A stretch of 11,090 bases of DNA from Candidatus Heimdallarchaeota archaeon AB_125 (GCA_001940755.1 MEHH01000063.1:1-11090), one strand, 5' to 3'. Counted from the first letter of the stretch, positions 1 to 5,822 are shown. The notes: generated by a model not told the origin, from the sequence alone. Translations and numbers: made by a program.

Positions 1-552
1 CATGAATATCAACCTTACAATGAATATGTAGATGGTTATCCAGATTGGGGAAACAAAGAGAATACTGGAAAAATAGGTGATAAACAAACCGAAAATGTTC
101 AATGGAATTGGCTGCAAGGTTCATCAAAAATTCAAGGAGAACTCTTTGGTGGATGCATTGAAGTTTTAGAGTTTATGAAAGGAACAGAGTATTGGCCAGA
201 TAAAGAATTTTGGAATGGAAAGATCTTGTTTTTTGAAACATCAGATGAAAAACCTTCTCCTGACAATGTAAAATATATGTTAAGAAACTATTGTGTTCAA
301 GGAATAATGGATAACGTTCAGGGAATATTATTCGGACGTGCTCGAGACTATAATACTGTTGAGAAAAAGGAATTGGATCTGCAAATACTAAAAGTGTTGA
401 AAAAAGAGTTTGGATTTTCAGATTTACCAATTATTACTAACATGGATTTTGGTCATACAGATCCTCAATTCATCATGACTTTAGGGTGTAAAGCTGAAAT
501 TGATTGTGGGAATAAGACAGTTTCTCTCATTGAAAGCGCTGTAAAATATTAG
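1..552 (+). CDS. S66-family serine peptidase (LD-carboxypeptidase / MccF-like), 3' part only
   Basis: The frame is open from base 1 to the TAA at 550-552 (183 residues), so the 5' part lies outside the window. Visible family features are W-N-W-L-Q-G (residues 35-40), G-E-L-F-G-G-C-I-E-V-L (46-56), G-T-E-Y-W-P, then I-L-F-F-E-T-S-D-E-K-P-S-P, L-F-G-R and N-M-D-F-G-H-T-D-P. In S66 peptidases the catalytic triad is Ser-Glu-His. The Glu should lie in the E-T-S-D-E segment and the His in F-G-H-T-D-P (residue 152 of the visible part). The nucleophile Ser is in the missing N-terminal half; full-length members are about 300-350 residues. LdcA members cleave the L,D bond of murein tetrapeptide, while MccF members cleave microcin C-type peptidyl-nucleotides. 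The W-x-W-x-Q-G and GT-x-x-WP motifs look more MccF-like. In an archaeon without murein, peptide salvage or detoxification is more likely (inference). The ATG at 175 is internal, because homology extends upstream of it. Confidence 0.9.
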   Translation, partial: HEYQPYNEYVDGYPDWGNKENTGKIGDKQTENVQWNWLQGSSKIQGELFGGCIEVLEFMKGTEYWPDKEFWNGKILFFETSDEKPSPDNVKYMLRNYCVQGIMDNVQGILFGRARDYNTVEKKELDLQILKVLKKEFGFSDLPIITNMDFGHTDPQFIMTLGCKAEIDCGNKTVSLIESAVKY

Positions 553-586
553 CAATTTGTGCATTTCAACAAGTTATAACCATCAA

Positions 587-594
587 ACTTATAG
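587..594 (+). promoter_or_regulatory. Candidate TATA box for the TatD-like gene
   Basis: An ACTTATAG element is centred about 27 bp before the ATG at 617. That is the spacing expected for a leaderless archaeal transcript. There is no Shine-Dalgarno sequence in front of the ATG (the context is CTCCACCC). The 64-bp gap from the S66 gene leaves room for an independent promoter. The element is only TATA-like. Confidence 0.35.
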
Positions 595-616
595 ATGTCT
601 CTAAAATTCTCCACCC

Positions 617-1522
617 ATGAACAGAAAAAGAAATGAGGATATTCCTATTCAACCAGAGAATGATTTACCTCTGGTAGATTGTCATGCTCATTTTCCAGAT
701 AAAGAGCCATATAGGAAGCCAACACATAGTTATGAGAGCCAATATGAATTCTTCTTTAAGAAACATAATGGCCAATTTATCATATCTTCAAGTAGTGATT
801 ACGATTATGAATACATGCTACCATTTGTTCAATCTCATGATAACATGTATCTAACCCTAGGTTGCATAAAACCTTCAGAAAGATATCCACTAGATGAGGT
901 AATGGGGGAGTATGAAAGATTTTTAGAAATTGCAGAGAATAAGAAAGAAACATATGTTGGAATTGGTGAAGTTGGATTGGATTTTCATCATGGCAAATCG
1001 CTTAAAGTTAGAAAACAGCAAATTGAGCATTTCCAGAAATTAATCAATGAAACCAAACATCTAGATAAGCCATATGTTTTGCATGTTAGGAATGCTACTC
1101 AAAGGGATATTGATCAAAAGAATCCAGATCATGAATATAATCAAAGAGATTTCATTAACAAAACTGTTGTAGGAATCTTAGAGGAAGAACAAATTTCTCC
1201 TGAAAGAGTCATGTGGCACTGTTTCTCAGGACCTGCAGAATGGGGACCTAAACTAGCTAAAAAGGGCTTTTACATATCAGTTCCATCATCAGCCTATGGA
1301 TTTAATAGATGGAGAAGAAACATAAAAGGAGTACCACTTGATAGACTTCTAACTGAAACAGATGCATGCATGCAACATCCCTATAGGATGGGAGCTTACA
1401 ACACCCCTGCTAATGTGAAATATTCTGTAGCAACAATTGCTTATGTAACTGAAATGGAACAACAAGAAGTAGCAGAAATAGTATTAGAGAATGCAAAGAA
1501 ATTTTTTGGTATTTCTTACTAA
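617..1522 (+). CDS. TatD-family metal-dependent hydrolase (putative deoxyribonuclease)
   Basis: This 301-residue protein has the full set of TatD motifs: D-C-H-A-H (D21, H23, H25), G-I-G-E-V-G-L-D (metal-ligand E118), H-V-R-N-A (H156), W-H-C-F-S-G (H201) and T-E-T-D-A (D249). The C-terminus N-T-P-A-N-V-K-Y...N-A-K-K-F-F-G also matches the family. These residues bind the two divalent metals in the amidohydrolase TIM barrel. TatD proteins act as metal-dependent 3'-5' exonucleases or deoxyribonucleases, and archaeal members are poorly characterised. The usual Pro after ETDA/S is replaced by Cys (E-T-D-A-C-M-Q-H-P-Y). The roughly 18-residue N-terminal leader before the first metal motif is longer than in many members; Met1 is the only in-frame ATG before that motif. 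It follows the S66 gene by 64 bp in the same direction, with no obvious functional link. Confidence 0.9.
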   Translation: MNRKRNEDIPIQPENDLPLVDCHAHFPDKEPYRKPTHSYESQYEFFFKKHNGQFIISSSSDYDYEYMLPFVQSHDNMYLTLGCIKPSERYPLDEVMGEYERFLEIAENKKETYVGIGEVGLDFHHGKSLKVRKQQIEHFQKLINETKHLDKPYVLHVRNATQRDIDQKNPDHEYNQRDFINKTVVGILEEEQISPERVMWHCFSGPAEWGPKLAKKGFYISVPSSAYGFNRWRRNIKGVPLDRLLTETDACMQHPYRMGAYNTPANVKYSVATIAYVTEMEQQEVAEIVLENAKKFFGISY

Positions 1523-1676
1523 GTAATTAGTATGTCATTGATTAGATAAATTAAGATTTTAATTATATAAATTAAATTTAACTGCAATAGTTGAATCTGA
1601 AAATCTCCAATCATTTGGATTTTATATTAAAGATTTACATATTGTAATCGATAGTATAAGGAATGATATTAATTAT

Positions 1677-1835
1677 ATGCACAACAGGTTAGAAGCATTC
1701 AACTTATCCAAAGAGAGAAAAGAAGAGAAAAAAAGGTACAAAAAAGAAATTGGTATAGCTATTACTGCACTAGTTATTTCAGTAGCTATCAATGTAGTGG
1801 TAATGGCATTTGAAATTCTATCTTATAACAAATAA
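1677..1835 (+). CDS. Small single-TM protein, possibly the 3' part of a 5'-broken gene
   Basis: From the ATG at 1677 this reads 52 residues: a charged, Lys/Glu/Arg-rich stretch (S-K-E-R-K-E-E-K-K-R-Y-K-K-E) followed by one hydrophobic segment (roughly I-G-I-A-I-T-A-L-V-I-S-V-A-I-N-V-V-V) and a short tail S-Y-N-K. The layout resembles a tail-anchored or single-pass protein with an amphipathic, possibly coiled-coil N-terminus. The same frame is open upstream to 1563 and reads protein-like (for example F-Y-I-K-D-L-H-I-V-I-D-S-I-R-N-D-I), but it holds no ATG, GTG or TTG before 1677. The gene may therefore use 1677, a rare start codon, or be a remnant whose 5' end was lost by frameshift. No family was recognised. 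It sits at the left edge of the membrane-protein island. Confidence 0.45.
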   Translation: MHNRLEAFNLSKERKEEKKRYKKEIGIAITALVISVAINVVVMAFEILSYNK

Positions 1836-1966
1836 AAAATTACTGAAAATAGAGCTGAATCAACTCAACAGAAATACATCAAAAACGCTTTCTAAGGTGA
1901 AAAAAGCTGAATGATATAGAACTCATCTCAGTGTTTTCTTTTGTTAGAGTTGAAGTATGGAAATGG

Positions 1967-1991
1967 TTTTTTCTCTCAAACAGCTGTTTTA
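1967..1991. repeat. Short imperfect repeat, copy 1 (T-run + CTCAAACA-palindrome)
   Basis: This 25-bp stretch matches 3386-3410 at 20 of its first 23 positions: six T, C-x-CTCAAACA, then xCxGTTT. Copy 1 contains the palindrome AAACAGCTGTTT. Each copy lies past the 3' end of one of the two family-A genes. It may be a surviving piece of a duplicated 3' flank or a shared transcription-end signal. Given the local AT-richness, chance cannot be excluded. Confidence 0.4.
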
Positions 1992-2003
1992 TCATTTTTT
2001 GAG

Positions 2004-2023
2004 AAAAACTGCAACTATTGCAG
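2004..2023 (-). terminator. Hairpin plus T-run terminator downstream of A1
   Basis: On the minus strand the sequence reads CTGCAA-TAG-TTGCAG followed at once by TTTTT: a six-pair stem, a three-base loop and five T. It begins about 34 bases beyond the stop codon of the family-A gene ending at 2057. This is the layout of an intrinsic terminator. Archaeal termination mainly needs the T-tract, so the hairpin may be incidental. Confidence 0.5.
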
Positions 2024-2056
2024 CTGTAACAATTTCGTTAGAATCGTTAAACAAAA

Positions 2057-2644
2057 CTATTTTTTTTCTAAATCGTCTATCTTCTTCAATAAATCTATAG
2101 CTAATGGTTCTCTTATTAATTCATACATCACAACGGATAGATAATGTGCTATTTCTCTCTCATTTTCTATAATTTTGTCTGCATAAGAATCACTGAAATC
2201 ATTGCTTAATAAACTATCTGACATCAAATTTCTATACTTCCTGAAGGTTTCAACTATTGTATTAAAATTAAATCTGCGAGTTTTCCCTTCTACGCTTAGA
2301 GTTTCAAATTCCTTAGTAAAATATTCTGGGTATTGGTTGAGGATTCTTAAATATAGAGTCTCTCGTTGAACTCCAATATCAAGTAATTCTGCTCTTGCTG
2401 TATACCACATGTATGTATCTGATTCATCTAATCTACAAGTTAACCAAGAATCTGTAGTTTTACGTAAAGCTGATTTGAATGAAGAAATTCCATCTATTAT
2501 GCTAATAGCATTTTGCCTTTCGGTATTTCTCCTCTGATAACTATGTATAAGTTTCCATGCAATTCCCCAACCAACTATTAAAGTAATAACACTAGATAGT
2601 ACTGCTGCTAATAAATCTGTTCCAAAAACACTCCAATCTACCAT
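2057..2644 (-). CDS. Family-A membrane protein A1: N-terminal TM helix plus helical cytoplasmic domain, unknown function
   Basis: The protein has 195 residues from the ATG at 2644. A TTG five codons upstream (2659) is also in frame, but the ATG fits better with a TATA-like element 20-28 bp away. Residues 9-33 form one hydrophobic helix (A-A-V-L-S-S-V-I-T-L-I-V-G-W-G-I-A-W). It is followed by H-S-Y-Q-R-R-N and a mostly helical, charged domain. It is clearly paralogous to the product of 3434-4141. Shared blocks are G-W-x-x-A-W-x-x-x-H-x-Y-Q-R-x-N, S-F-K-x-x-L-x-K-T-T-x-S-W-L, L-D-E, L-L-D-I, I-L-N-Q-Y-P-x-Y-x-x-K-E-F, R-F-x-x-x, S-L-x-x-x-D-x-S and Y-L-S-x-V...I-x-E-P. I do not recognise the family or any catalytic motif. 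The gene is divergent from B1 (130 bp between starts). The same two families recur at the second locus, so A and B probably act together at the membrane. Confidence 0.85.
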   Translation of the reverse strand: MVDWSVFGTDLLAAVLSSVITLIVGWGIAWKLIHSYQRRNTERQNAISIIDGISSFKSALRKTTDSWLTCRLDESDTYMWYTARAELLDIGVQRETLYLRILNQYPEYFTKEFETLSVEGKTRRFNFNTIVETFRKYRNLMSDSLLSNDFSDSYADKIIENEREIAHYLSVVMYELIREPLAIDLLKKIDDLEKK

Positions 2645-2662
2645 AGAGACAAAAACCAAATA

Positions 2663-2672
2663 TTCTATTTAA
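2663..2672 (-). promoter_or_regulatory. Candidate TATA box for A1
   Basis: On the minus strand ATTTAAATAG lies 19-28 bp ahead of the ATG at 2644, consistent with a leaderless transcript. No ribosome binding site is visible between it and the start. The element lies in the divergent A1/B1 intergenic region. Confidence 0.4.
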
Positions 2673-2774
2673 ATTTACTTCATAAAATCAGTTATTGCTG
2701 ATTGTTTTTGTCTCCATTTTTAATCTATCAAAAATAGACCAAAAAACTCTTTAACCATTAAATCAAGTTTTTTT

Positions 2775-3371
2775 GTGGCTTGGACAACTGAACAATTAAT
2801 CGCATTTTGGACACTTCTGACTGGCGGAGTCTATTTTCTTATCAATTTTATTATTATTTTGGTTAGAACAAGAGTGAAAGGACCTGAATTTGTTTTTGTA
2901 GATGTAAGAATAAAATTAAACAAACCTACCTATTTTAACAAAATCTATGGTCATTTTCACGATACAGCATTAGAGGGAGAGACACCTGTTAGATATGATT
3001 GTAGGTTTGATTTTGAACTATTTAACATTGGTGACCGAATGGGAATTCTCAAAATAACTTCAGTTAAGCTACAAATAGATTTAGATACTAAATCCTCCAT
3101 TAAACCAGAAAGTAAATCTGACTCATTTTATCTAAAATCTGATGAAAGAAATGGTGGTCATAGCACATTCTATATTGATCCTAAATACAAGAATTGGAAG
3201 AAAGGTAAAATTACCTATTCAGGATATTATTACAATCATAAAGGTGTTCAGAAGGATTATAAGCTCTCGTTTAAGGGCGAAAAGGAAGTTAATAAAGTAT
3301 GGGAATTAGATATTAAGAACCCTCTAAAACGTTTGAAGATGGGGATAAAGAGAGTTACTAAATCGTTATAG
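2775..3371 (+). CDS. Family-B membrane protein B1: N-terminal TM helix plus beta-rich domain, unknown function
   Basis: The protein has 198 residues and starts at a GTG; no ATG, GTG or TTG lies just upstream in frame. Residues 8-30 are a hydrophobic helix (W-T-L-L-T-G-G-V-Y-F-L-I-N-F-I-I-I-L-V). Then comes R-T-R-V-K-G-P-E-F-V-F-V-D (31-43), and a domain rich in alternating hydrophobic residues. That domain includes F-E-L-F-N-I-G-D-R-M-G-I-L-K-I-T-S-V-K-L (about 80-99), which looks like beta-sandwich strands with an N-x-G-D turn, and Y-S-G-Y-Y-Y-N. The C-terminus is basic (K-R-L-K-M-G-I-K-R). The N-terminal module recurs in the truncated gene at 4590-4793. No catalytic motif is visible; a binding or adaptor role is inferred. 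It is divergent from A1 and convergent with A2 (62-bp gap). I do not recognise the family. Confidence 0.85.
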   Translation: MAWTTEQLIAFWTLLTGGVYFLINFIIILVRTRVKGPEFVFVDVRIKLNKPTYFNKIYGHFHDTALEGETPVRYDCRFDFELFNIGDRMGILKITSVKLQIDLDTKSSIKPESKSDSFYLKSDERNGGHSTFYIDPKYKNWKKGKITYSGYYYNHKGVQKDYKLSFKGEKEVNKVWELDIKNPLKRLKMGIKRVTKSL

Positions 3372-3385
3372 ATTTAATTATTCAA

Positions 3386-3410
3386 TTTTTTCACTCAAAC
3401 AACCGTTTAG
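3386..3410. repeat. Short imperfect repeat, copy 2, between convergent B1 and A2
   Basis: This is the counterpart of 1967-1991. It keeps the T6-C-x-CTCAAACA core and the GTTT half, but the central palindrome has decayed to AAACAACCGTTT. It lies in the 62-bp gap between the converging ends of B1 and A2. It could serve as a transcription-end signal for either gene or be left over from the duplication. Confidence 0.35.
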
Positions 3411-3433
3411 TCTCTATTCTCCCTTTCTAAAAT

Positions 3434-4141
3434 TTATTTTTGAGATGAAATATTCTTTTTCATAGATTTATACACTGGTTCTTTGATTATATCTATCAGA
3501 ACATATGAGAGATACATCGAAATCTTCTTGTTTTCTTCCCAGATATCATTATTTGTTTCTTCTGAATAATCTTTTTTGTCCAAACTATTTACTATCATAT
3601 TAATATATCCCTTCAAACTCATGGATACATCTTTTAGTGTAAATCTTTGCGATATATTATTTTCATCTTTATATGTAAACTCTTTGGATAAGTAATCAGG
3701 ATACTGATTTAGAATTTTAGCTTTTAGAATCTCCTCTTTGGTTGAAATGTCAAGTAAGTTGGATCCAGATACGTACAACAAATCTGCGTTGTTTTCGTCA
3801 AGCTTAGTTCGTAACCAAGAAACTGTAGTTTTTTGTAAAGATGTCTTGAAAAATGATATCTCTTCAATAAGCTTACTTCTGTTCAGAGTTTCCAGATTTT
3901 GTCTTTGATATCTATGAACGATAATCCAAGCAAAAACCCATCCAAGTAGAACTATCAACAAACCAGAGAAGAAGTCAGTCAGAAGTTGATTTGTTTCTAG
4001 ATATCCATAAAAGCTTAGAATAATAATAATTGCTACAAATGTCCCTGCAATTATAATTAATGTTGTGAGAAGTTTCCATCGCTTTTTGATGAACTCCAGA
4101 ATTTGTGAAAGACGATTCTTGATTTTGTTCAATTTAACCAT
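3434..4141 (-). CDS. Family-A membrane protein A2: two N-terminal TM helices plus helical domain, unknown function
   Basis: The protein has 235 residues and begins at ATG 4141. It is a paralogue of A1 with an extra N-terminus: a basic leader (K-N-R-L-S-Q-I-L-E-F-I-K-K-R-W-K), a first helix at about 24-46 and a second at about 54-78. The second helix aligns with the only helix of A1 and ends in the shared G-W-V-F-A-W-I-I-V-H-R-Y-Q-R-Q-N. Conserved blocks in the soluble part are F-F-K-T-S-L-Q-K-T-T-V-S-W-L, L-D-E-N, L-L-D-I, I-L-N-Q-Y-P-D-Y-L-S-K-E-F, Q-R-F-T-L-K, S-L-D-K-K-D-Y-S, Y-L-S-Y-V and I-I-K-E-P-V. Conservation of K-T-T-x-S-W-L and N-Q-Y-P-x-Y across two diverged copies suggests they matter to function. 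The two-helix topology keeps the C-terminal domain on the same side as the N-terminus. No known family was recognised. Confidence 0.85.
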   Translation of the reverse strand: MVKLNKIKNRLSQILEFIKKRWKLLTTLIIIAGTFVAIIIILSFYGYLETNQLLTDFFSGLLIVLLGWVFAWIIVHRYQRQNLETLNRSKLIEEISFFKTSLQKTTVSWLRTKLDENNADLLYVSGSNLLDISTKEEILKAKILNQYPDYLSKEFTYKDENNISQRFTLKDVSMSLKGYINMIVNSLDKKDYSEETNNDIWEENKKISMYLSYVLIDIIKEPVYKSMKKNISSQK

Positions 4142-4155
4142 TTCTTCATGGTGTT

Positions 4156-4168
4156 AATAATTTAAAAA
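4156..4168 (-). promoter_or_regulatory. Candidate TATA box for A2
   Basis: On the minus strand TTTTTAAATTATT lies 15-27 bp upstream of the ATG at 4141, suiting a leaderless or nearly leaderless transcript. Two similar elements occur close together: GGTGTTAATAATTTAA at 4150-4165 and GGTGTATTAATAGGTTAA at about 4200-4217. They could be a direct-repeat operator, but the match is loose. Confidence 0.4.
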
Positions 4169-4289
4169 CAACTGTAATACTCTTACTTCTTCAAAATTGT
4201 GGTGTATTAATAGGTTAACTTCGAGAGAAGTACAACAATATGAGAGAGAAAGATTCCAACTCAAAAAAATCATAGCTTAATGATCTAAG

Positions 4290-4430
4290 ATGAAAAAAAA
4301 AGACATTACAATCGTGGCAATTGATGAAAAAACGGGAGAGGAATTCACTAAAGAAAGGATAGAAGAACTATTTCTTTTTAAGACTGGTTTCAACGTCAGA
4401 CTTAAGATCAGGAAAGAGGACGAAGTATGA
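4290..4430 (+). CDS. Small hypothetical ORF convergent with, and overlapping, the RHH gene
   Basis: ATG at 4290 to TGA at 4428-4430 gives 46 residues: a Lys-rich start, I-T-I-V-A-I-D-E-K-T-G-E-E-F, then K-E-R-I-E-E-L-F-L-F and V-R-L-K-I-R-K-E-D-E-V. It reads like a small beta-alpha-beta protein. However, its last 63 bp lie antisense to the 3' end of the better-supported ribbon-helix-helix gene. Charged protein-like text can arise by chance opposite a Lys/Glu-rich gene, though the first 78 bp are not overlapped. There is no clear promoter or ribosome binding site. Treat as tentative. Confidence 0.3.
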   Translation: MKKKDITIVAIDEKTGEEFTKERIEELFLFKTGFNVRLKIRKEDEV

Positions 4431-4571
4431 TTCAATTTTTTCTCTAACTGCACCATGAACAAACTCAGATCGAGATCGATACATTACTTTCTGATCTTCA
4501 AGAAGTTCATCAATAATTTTGAGAATCTCTTCATCGATTCTTACTGTAGAATATATTGTTTTCTTATCCAT
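4368..4571 (-). CDS. Ribbon-helix-helix (CopG/MetJ-type) DNA-binding protein
   Basis: This 67-residue protein fits the RHH fold from end to end. A short beta strand (T-I-Y-S-T-V-R-I-D, about 5-13) would contact the DNA major groove as a dimer. Helix A (E-E-I-L-K-I-I-D-E-L-L-E-D) follows, then a turn and helix B with the hallmark S-R-S-E-F-V-H-G-A-V-R-E-K-I-E (about 33-47). The last 20 residues are a tail of unknown role. RHH proteins act as small transcriptional repressors or as antitoxins. No obvious toxin lies next to it, so autoregulation or control of the A2/B2 locus is a reasonable inference. It starts 18 bp after the B2 remnant on the same strand and probably shares its transcript. Its 3' end overlaps the tentative plus-strand ORF at 4290-4430. 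Confidence 0.8.
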   Translation of the reverse strand: MDKKTIYSTVRIDEEILKIIDELLEDQKVMYRSRSEFVHGAVREKIESYFVLFPDLKSDVETSLKKK

Positions 4572-4589
4572 GAATGAGATACAGATATC

Positions 4590-4793
4590 TCAAATATAAT
4601 TGTTACTAATAACAAGTTGATCTTTTAACATATCGTGCATTTCTTCTTTTAACTTTCTATATATAGTAATTTTTGTGTCAACCAAAACAAATTTAGGTCC
4701 TTTTACTCTGGTTCTAAAATAAGTATAAAGTAAATTACCTACAGCTAAAAATGAAGCGGAAATTCCTAAAATTAATGGCCAATTAGCTACCAT
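4590..4793 (-). pseudogene. Truncated family-B paralogue B2 (TM module only)
   Basis: The frame from ATG 4793 gives 67 residues; an in-frame TTG at 4817 would add eight. It has a TM helix (W-P-L-I-L-G-I-S-A-S-F-L-A-V-G-N-L-L-Y-T-Y-F), then R-T-R-V-K-G-P-K-F-V-L-V-D, nearly identical to residues 31-43 of B1 (R-T-R-V-K-G-P-E-F-V-F-V-D). After this the sequence diverges and stops, so the whole beta-rich domain of B1 (over 120 residues) is missing. The DNA after the stop encodes the RHH gene, so the loss is likely a replacement or deletion rather than one point mutation. It could be a decaying copy or a functional TM-only partner of A2. The reading frame and TATA-like sequence upstream (GTTTAAATTG) are still intact. 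Confidence 0.65.
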
Positions 4794-4897
4794 AAATTTC
4801 CTTACTGAATAAAACAATTTAAACTTTAGGTAAGAATTATAGAACCCGGTAAATTGGTAGAACTTTAGTAATAACTTACCCTTTTAAGACCAAACCG

Positions 4898-4915
4898 AAA
4901 AAGAGCTGTTTTTTT
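4898..4915. terminator. Possible T-tract terminator after the methyltransferase gene
   Basis: AAAAAGAGCTGTTTTTTT is a near-palindrome with five T on the minus strand and seven on the plus strand. It lies about 25-40 bp past the stop codon of the minus-strand gene ending at 4941. T-tracts of this length can end archaeal transcripts. The evidence is base composition and position only. Confidence 0.3.
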
Positions 4916-4940
4916 GTAATATTGGCATTTAAGAAATCAG

Positions 4941-5666
4941 TCATATTTGTAAACGAGGAGTCGTCCCAGAAGCTGATAAAACAAAATACATAATTAGAGC
5001 AATACTACAATAGATGCTGAAGAAAACCAGATAACGTATGAGATGATAATATCGCTTTCTTTCTTTTATTTCCTGAGCTTCTTTGTTGCGTATTTTTGGG
5101 AAAAAGAATCCAGTGGTACTTCGATAAATTGCAAACTCTTTGGGATATTTCTTTTGCATTTTTCTTTCTTCAATATCTGACCAAATAATAAGAATAAAGC
5201 AGAATAAAATCCAAGAGAGCAGTTCACCATAGCGGAATCCCAGATGAATAGTAGAACGAAGAACGGATTTTAGCAAGAAAACAAAAGGAATTGAACTAAG
5301 AATGATTCCTAGGTGTTGTGGATGGCGAATGTATTTGTAGGGACCTGTTTGAATAATAAAAATATCTTTTTTTCTGGCAAGTACTATTTGAATGATCCCC
5401 CAAATAAATAAAGTCACCCCAGCAAAAAAGATAATAATCGCAAGAATTAACACTACTATTCCAAGAGGAAGATTATCTCCTGTAAGACCAATACCAAAAT
5501 GCAATTCTGCCCAATCTCCTCCCAAAGAAAGGAAAAGTGCCCAAGATGTGTAAGCTAAAGGTATCATGTATATCATTGGTATAATAATACCAACTATTAT
5601 TGGTCCATACACCCATATCGAGCTCAAAACCAGCACTAATCTAGCTATTACTTCCTTTATCTTCAT
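4941..5666 (-). CDS. ICMT/PEMT-like integral membrane methyltransferase
   Basis: The protein has 241 residues and several TM helices (about 10-35, 68-97, 119-134, 148-163). The diagnostic C-terminal block of the isoprenylcysteine carboxyl methyltransferase / phospholipid N-methyltransferase superfamily is present: T-G-P-Y-K-Y-I-R-H-P-Q-H-L-G (107-120), then D-I-E-E-R-K-M-Q-K-K-Y-P-K-E-F-A-I-Y-R (164-182) and F-F-F-P (187-190). In this superfamily the RHP and EE residues form the S-adenosylmethionine site at the membrane interface. The substrate cannot be read from sequence: prokaryotic relatives methylate lipids or unknown small molecules, and a prenyl-cysteine substrate would be speculation. 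An added TM helix after the core (about 211-231) is unusual. The ATG at 5666 is preceded by GAAGGA six bases upstream, a fair ribosome binding site, and a strong TATA box. It appears monocistronic. Confidence 0.85.
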   Translation of the reverse strand: MKIKEVIARLVLVLSSIWVYGPIIVGIIIPMIYMIPLAYTSWALFLSLGGDWAELHFGIGLTGDNLPLGIVVLILAIIIFFAGVTLFIWGIIQIVLARKKDIFIIQTGPYKYIRHPQHLGIILSSIPFVFLLKSVLRSTIHLGFRYGELLSWILFCFILIIWSDIEERKMQKKYPKEFAIYRSTTGFFFPKIRNKEAQEIKERKRYYHLIRYLVFFSIYCSIALIMYFVLSASGTTPRLQI

Positions 5667-5704
5667 CTTGAATCCTTCGTAAGTTTAATCAATAGAAATC
5701 ATTA

Positions 5705-5716
5705 AGATATATAAAG
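5705..5716 (-). promoter_or_regulatory. TATA box of the methyltransferase gene
   Basis: On the minus strand CTTTATATATCT is a near-ideal archaeal TATA box centred about 44 bp before the ATG at 5666. Transcription would begin near 5684 and leave a short leader carrying the GAAGGA ribosome binding site. Just upstream, at 5728-5743, is the small inverted repeat ATATCT-TGAT-AGATAT, which could be an operator (weak). Confidence 0.5.
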
Positions 5717-5822
5717 GCGCACCATACATATCTTGATAGATATAGAATACATTATCACCACTTTGAGCACATCTTGACATTATTATAGATTTGACATTTA
5801 TCCAGCTACCTATGTTATCCAT

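Noticed and set aside
173..430. Minus-strand ORF of 85 codons
   Set aside because: It is antisense to the S66 peptidase, whose motifs are unmistakable; its product is low-complexity and shows no motif.
1941..2144. Plus-strand ORF of 67 codons
   Set aside because: Its 3' half is antisense to the conserved C-terminus of A1 and its 5' part crosses the terminator hairpin; no protein features.
4277..4462. Minus-strand ORF of 61 codons
   Set aside because: It overlaps the RHH gene in another frame on the same strand; Ser/Leu-rich shadow.
5728..5743. Inverted repeat ATATCT-TGAT-AGATAT as an operator
   Set aside because: A six-bp AT-rich palindrome is expected by chance at this base composition; mentioned only beside the TATA box.
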